Shown here: positions 5,662 through 6,003 of the stretch, piece by piece
How the letters are laid out: each line of letters starts with the position of its first letter
Position numbering within the stretch: the stretch's first letter is position 1
Assembly: GCA_902772085.1 (NCBI GenBank)
Contig: CACXZL010000120.1
Coordinates: forward strand, 1-6,003
DNA: 6,003 bases
Direction of reading: 5' to 3'
DNA from: an uncultured Coriobacteriaceae bacterium
Lineage (GTDB): Bacteria > Actinomycetota > Coriobacteriia > Coriobacteriales > Atopobiaceae
Made by a program: the position numbers and the translations under genes
Notes under the pieces: generated by a model
Told to the model about the DNA's origin: nothing
The model's input: the letters and a program-made list of their open reading frames with translations, nothing else
Database searches by the model: none

Positions 5662-6003
5662 ATGGCTCGTAGTAAGAGTGTTCGTAGGGAGATTCGTCCT
5701 CGTACCTATGGTGAGGAACGCACCCAGGTCATCGAGAGCACGACCAAGGACATAGAGAAGAAGTTCGGCAAGGGTTCCATCATGAAGTACGGCGATGGCG
5801 GTCCTGAGCTCGAGATCGAGGCCATTCCCACGGGCTCCATAGCCTTGGATGCCGCCTTGGGCATAGGGGGCGTTCCGCGTGGCCGCATCATAGAGATATA
5901 CGGTCCCGAATCGTCGGGCAAAACCACCCTTTCCCTCGAGATCCTGGCTGAGGCGCAGGCGCTTGGAGGCGTCGTGGCGTTTATCGACGCCGAGCACGCA
6001 CTC
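5662..6003 (+). CDS. recA: Recombinase RecA, 3'-truncated by window edge
   Basis: DNA-dependent ATPase that forms filaments on single-stranded DNA, performs strand exchange and stimulates LexA self-cleavage. 114 codons are visible with no stop before the window ends; full-length RecA is about 350 residues. The N-terminal helix region precedes FGKGSIMKYGDG (from F35), followed by IPTGSIALDAALGIGGVPRGRI, Walker A GPESSGKTT (81-89) and IDAEHAL at the end, where E111 corresponds to the E. coli catalytic glutamate (E96). The N-terminus is about 13 residues longer than in E. coli and rich in Arg. No other start codon occurs in frame between the ATG and M41. The first codons are T-ending, unlike the rest of the window. 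The gene has its own LexA-controlled promoter, so it is a separate unit from ftsK-pgsA even if some read-through occurs. Confidence 0.97.
   Translation, partial: MARSKSVRREIRPRTYGEERTQVIESTTKDIEKKFGKGSIMKYGDGGPELEIEAIPTGSIALDAALGIGGVPRGRIIEIYGPESSGKTTLSLEILAEAQALGGVVAFIDAEHAL

Noticed and set aside
5445..5672. Two small open frames (71-72 codons), one on each strand, over the recA control region
   Set aside because: Both overlap the promoter and LexA box, neither has a good ribosome site, and neither shows a family motif. The + strand one starts at a GTG and runs into recA out of frame.

Overview
This is a high-GC housekeeping segment from a Gram-positive bacterium. It is most likely an actinobacterium of the class Coriobacteriia (Atopobium/Olsenella/Collinsella-like), though the genus is inferred and not proven. 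The reasons are the G/C-ending codon bias, the gene order ftsK - rodZ-like - rimO - pgsA - recA, the Gram-positive/actinobacterial LexA box (CGAAC-N4-GTTCG) in front of recA, and frequent AUA isoleucine codons despite the high GC. All real genes lie on the + strand.

Layout: bases 1-1632 hold the 3' part of an FtsK/SpoIIIE DNA translocase gene (linker, RecA-like motor, gamma DNA-reading domain); its membrane domain is upstream of the window. After 3 bases comes a 527-residue RodZ-like membrane protein (1636-3219) with a cytoplasmic helix-turn-helix, a very long basic linker, one membrane span, an outside DUF4115-type domain and a serine-rich tail. After 27 bases comes rimO (3247-4647), the radical-SAM methylthiotransferase for ribosomal protein S12. 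Its stop codon directly abuts the ATG of pgsA (4648-5253), phosphatidylglycerophosphate synthase. The tight spacing and the ribosome-binding sites inside upstream genes suggest one transcript for these four genes.

A 408-base gap (5254-5661) separates pgsA from recA. I see no gene in it, although cinA often occupies this place in other Gram-positive bacteria. The gap holds an imperfect direct repeat, a small inverted repeat and, at its right end, a clear sigma-A-type promoter whose 17-base spacer is largely filled by a perfect LexA operator. recA starts at 5662 and runs off the window after 114 codons.

Functionally the block joins chromosome segregation at the septum (FtsK), cell shape or envelope organisation (RodZ-like), ribosome modification (RimO), anionic phospholipid synthesis (PgsA) and SOS-controlled recombination (RecA). 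I found no mobile element, CRISPR array, tRNA or rRNA, and nothing that amounts to a new defence or biosynthetic system. The points most worth a second look are the recA control region, the unusual RodZ-like architecture and the gene-free gap.
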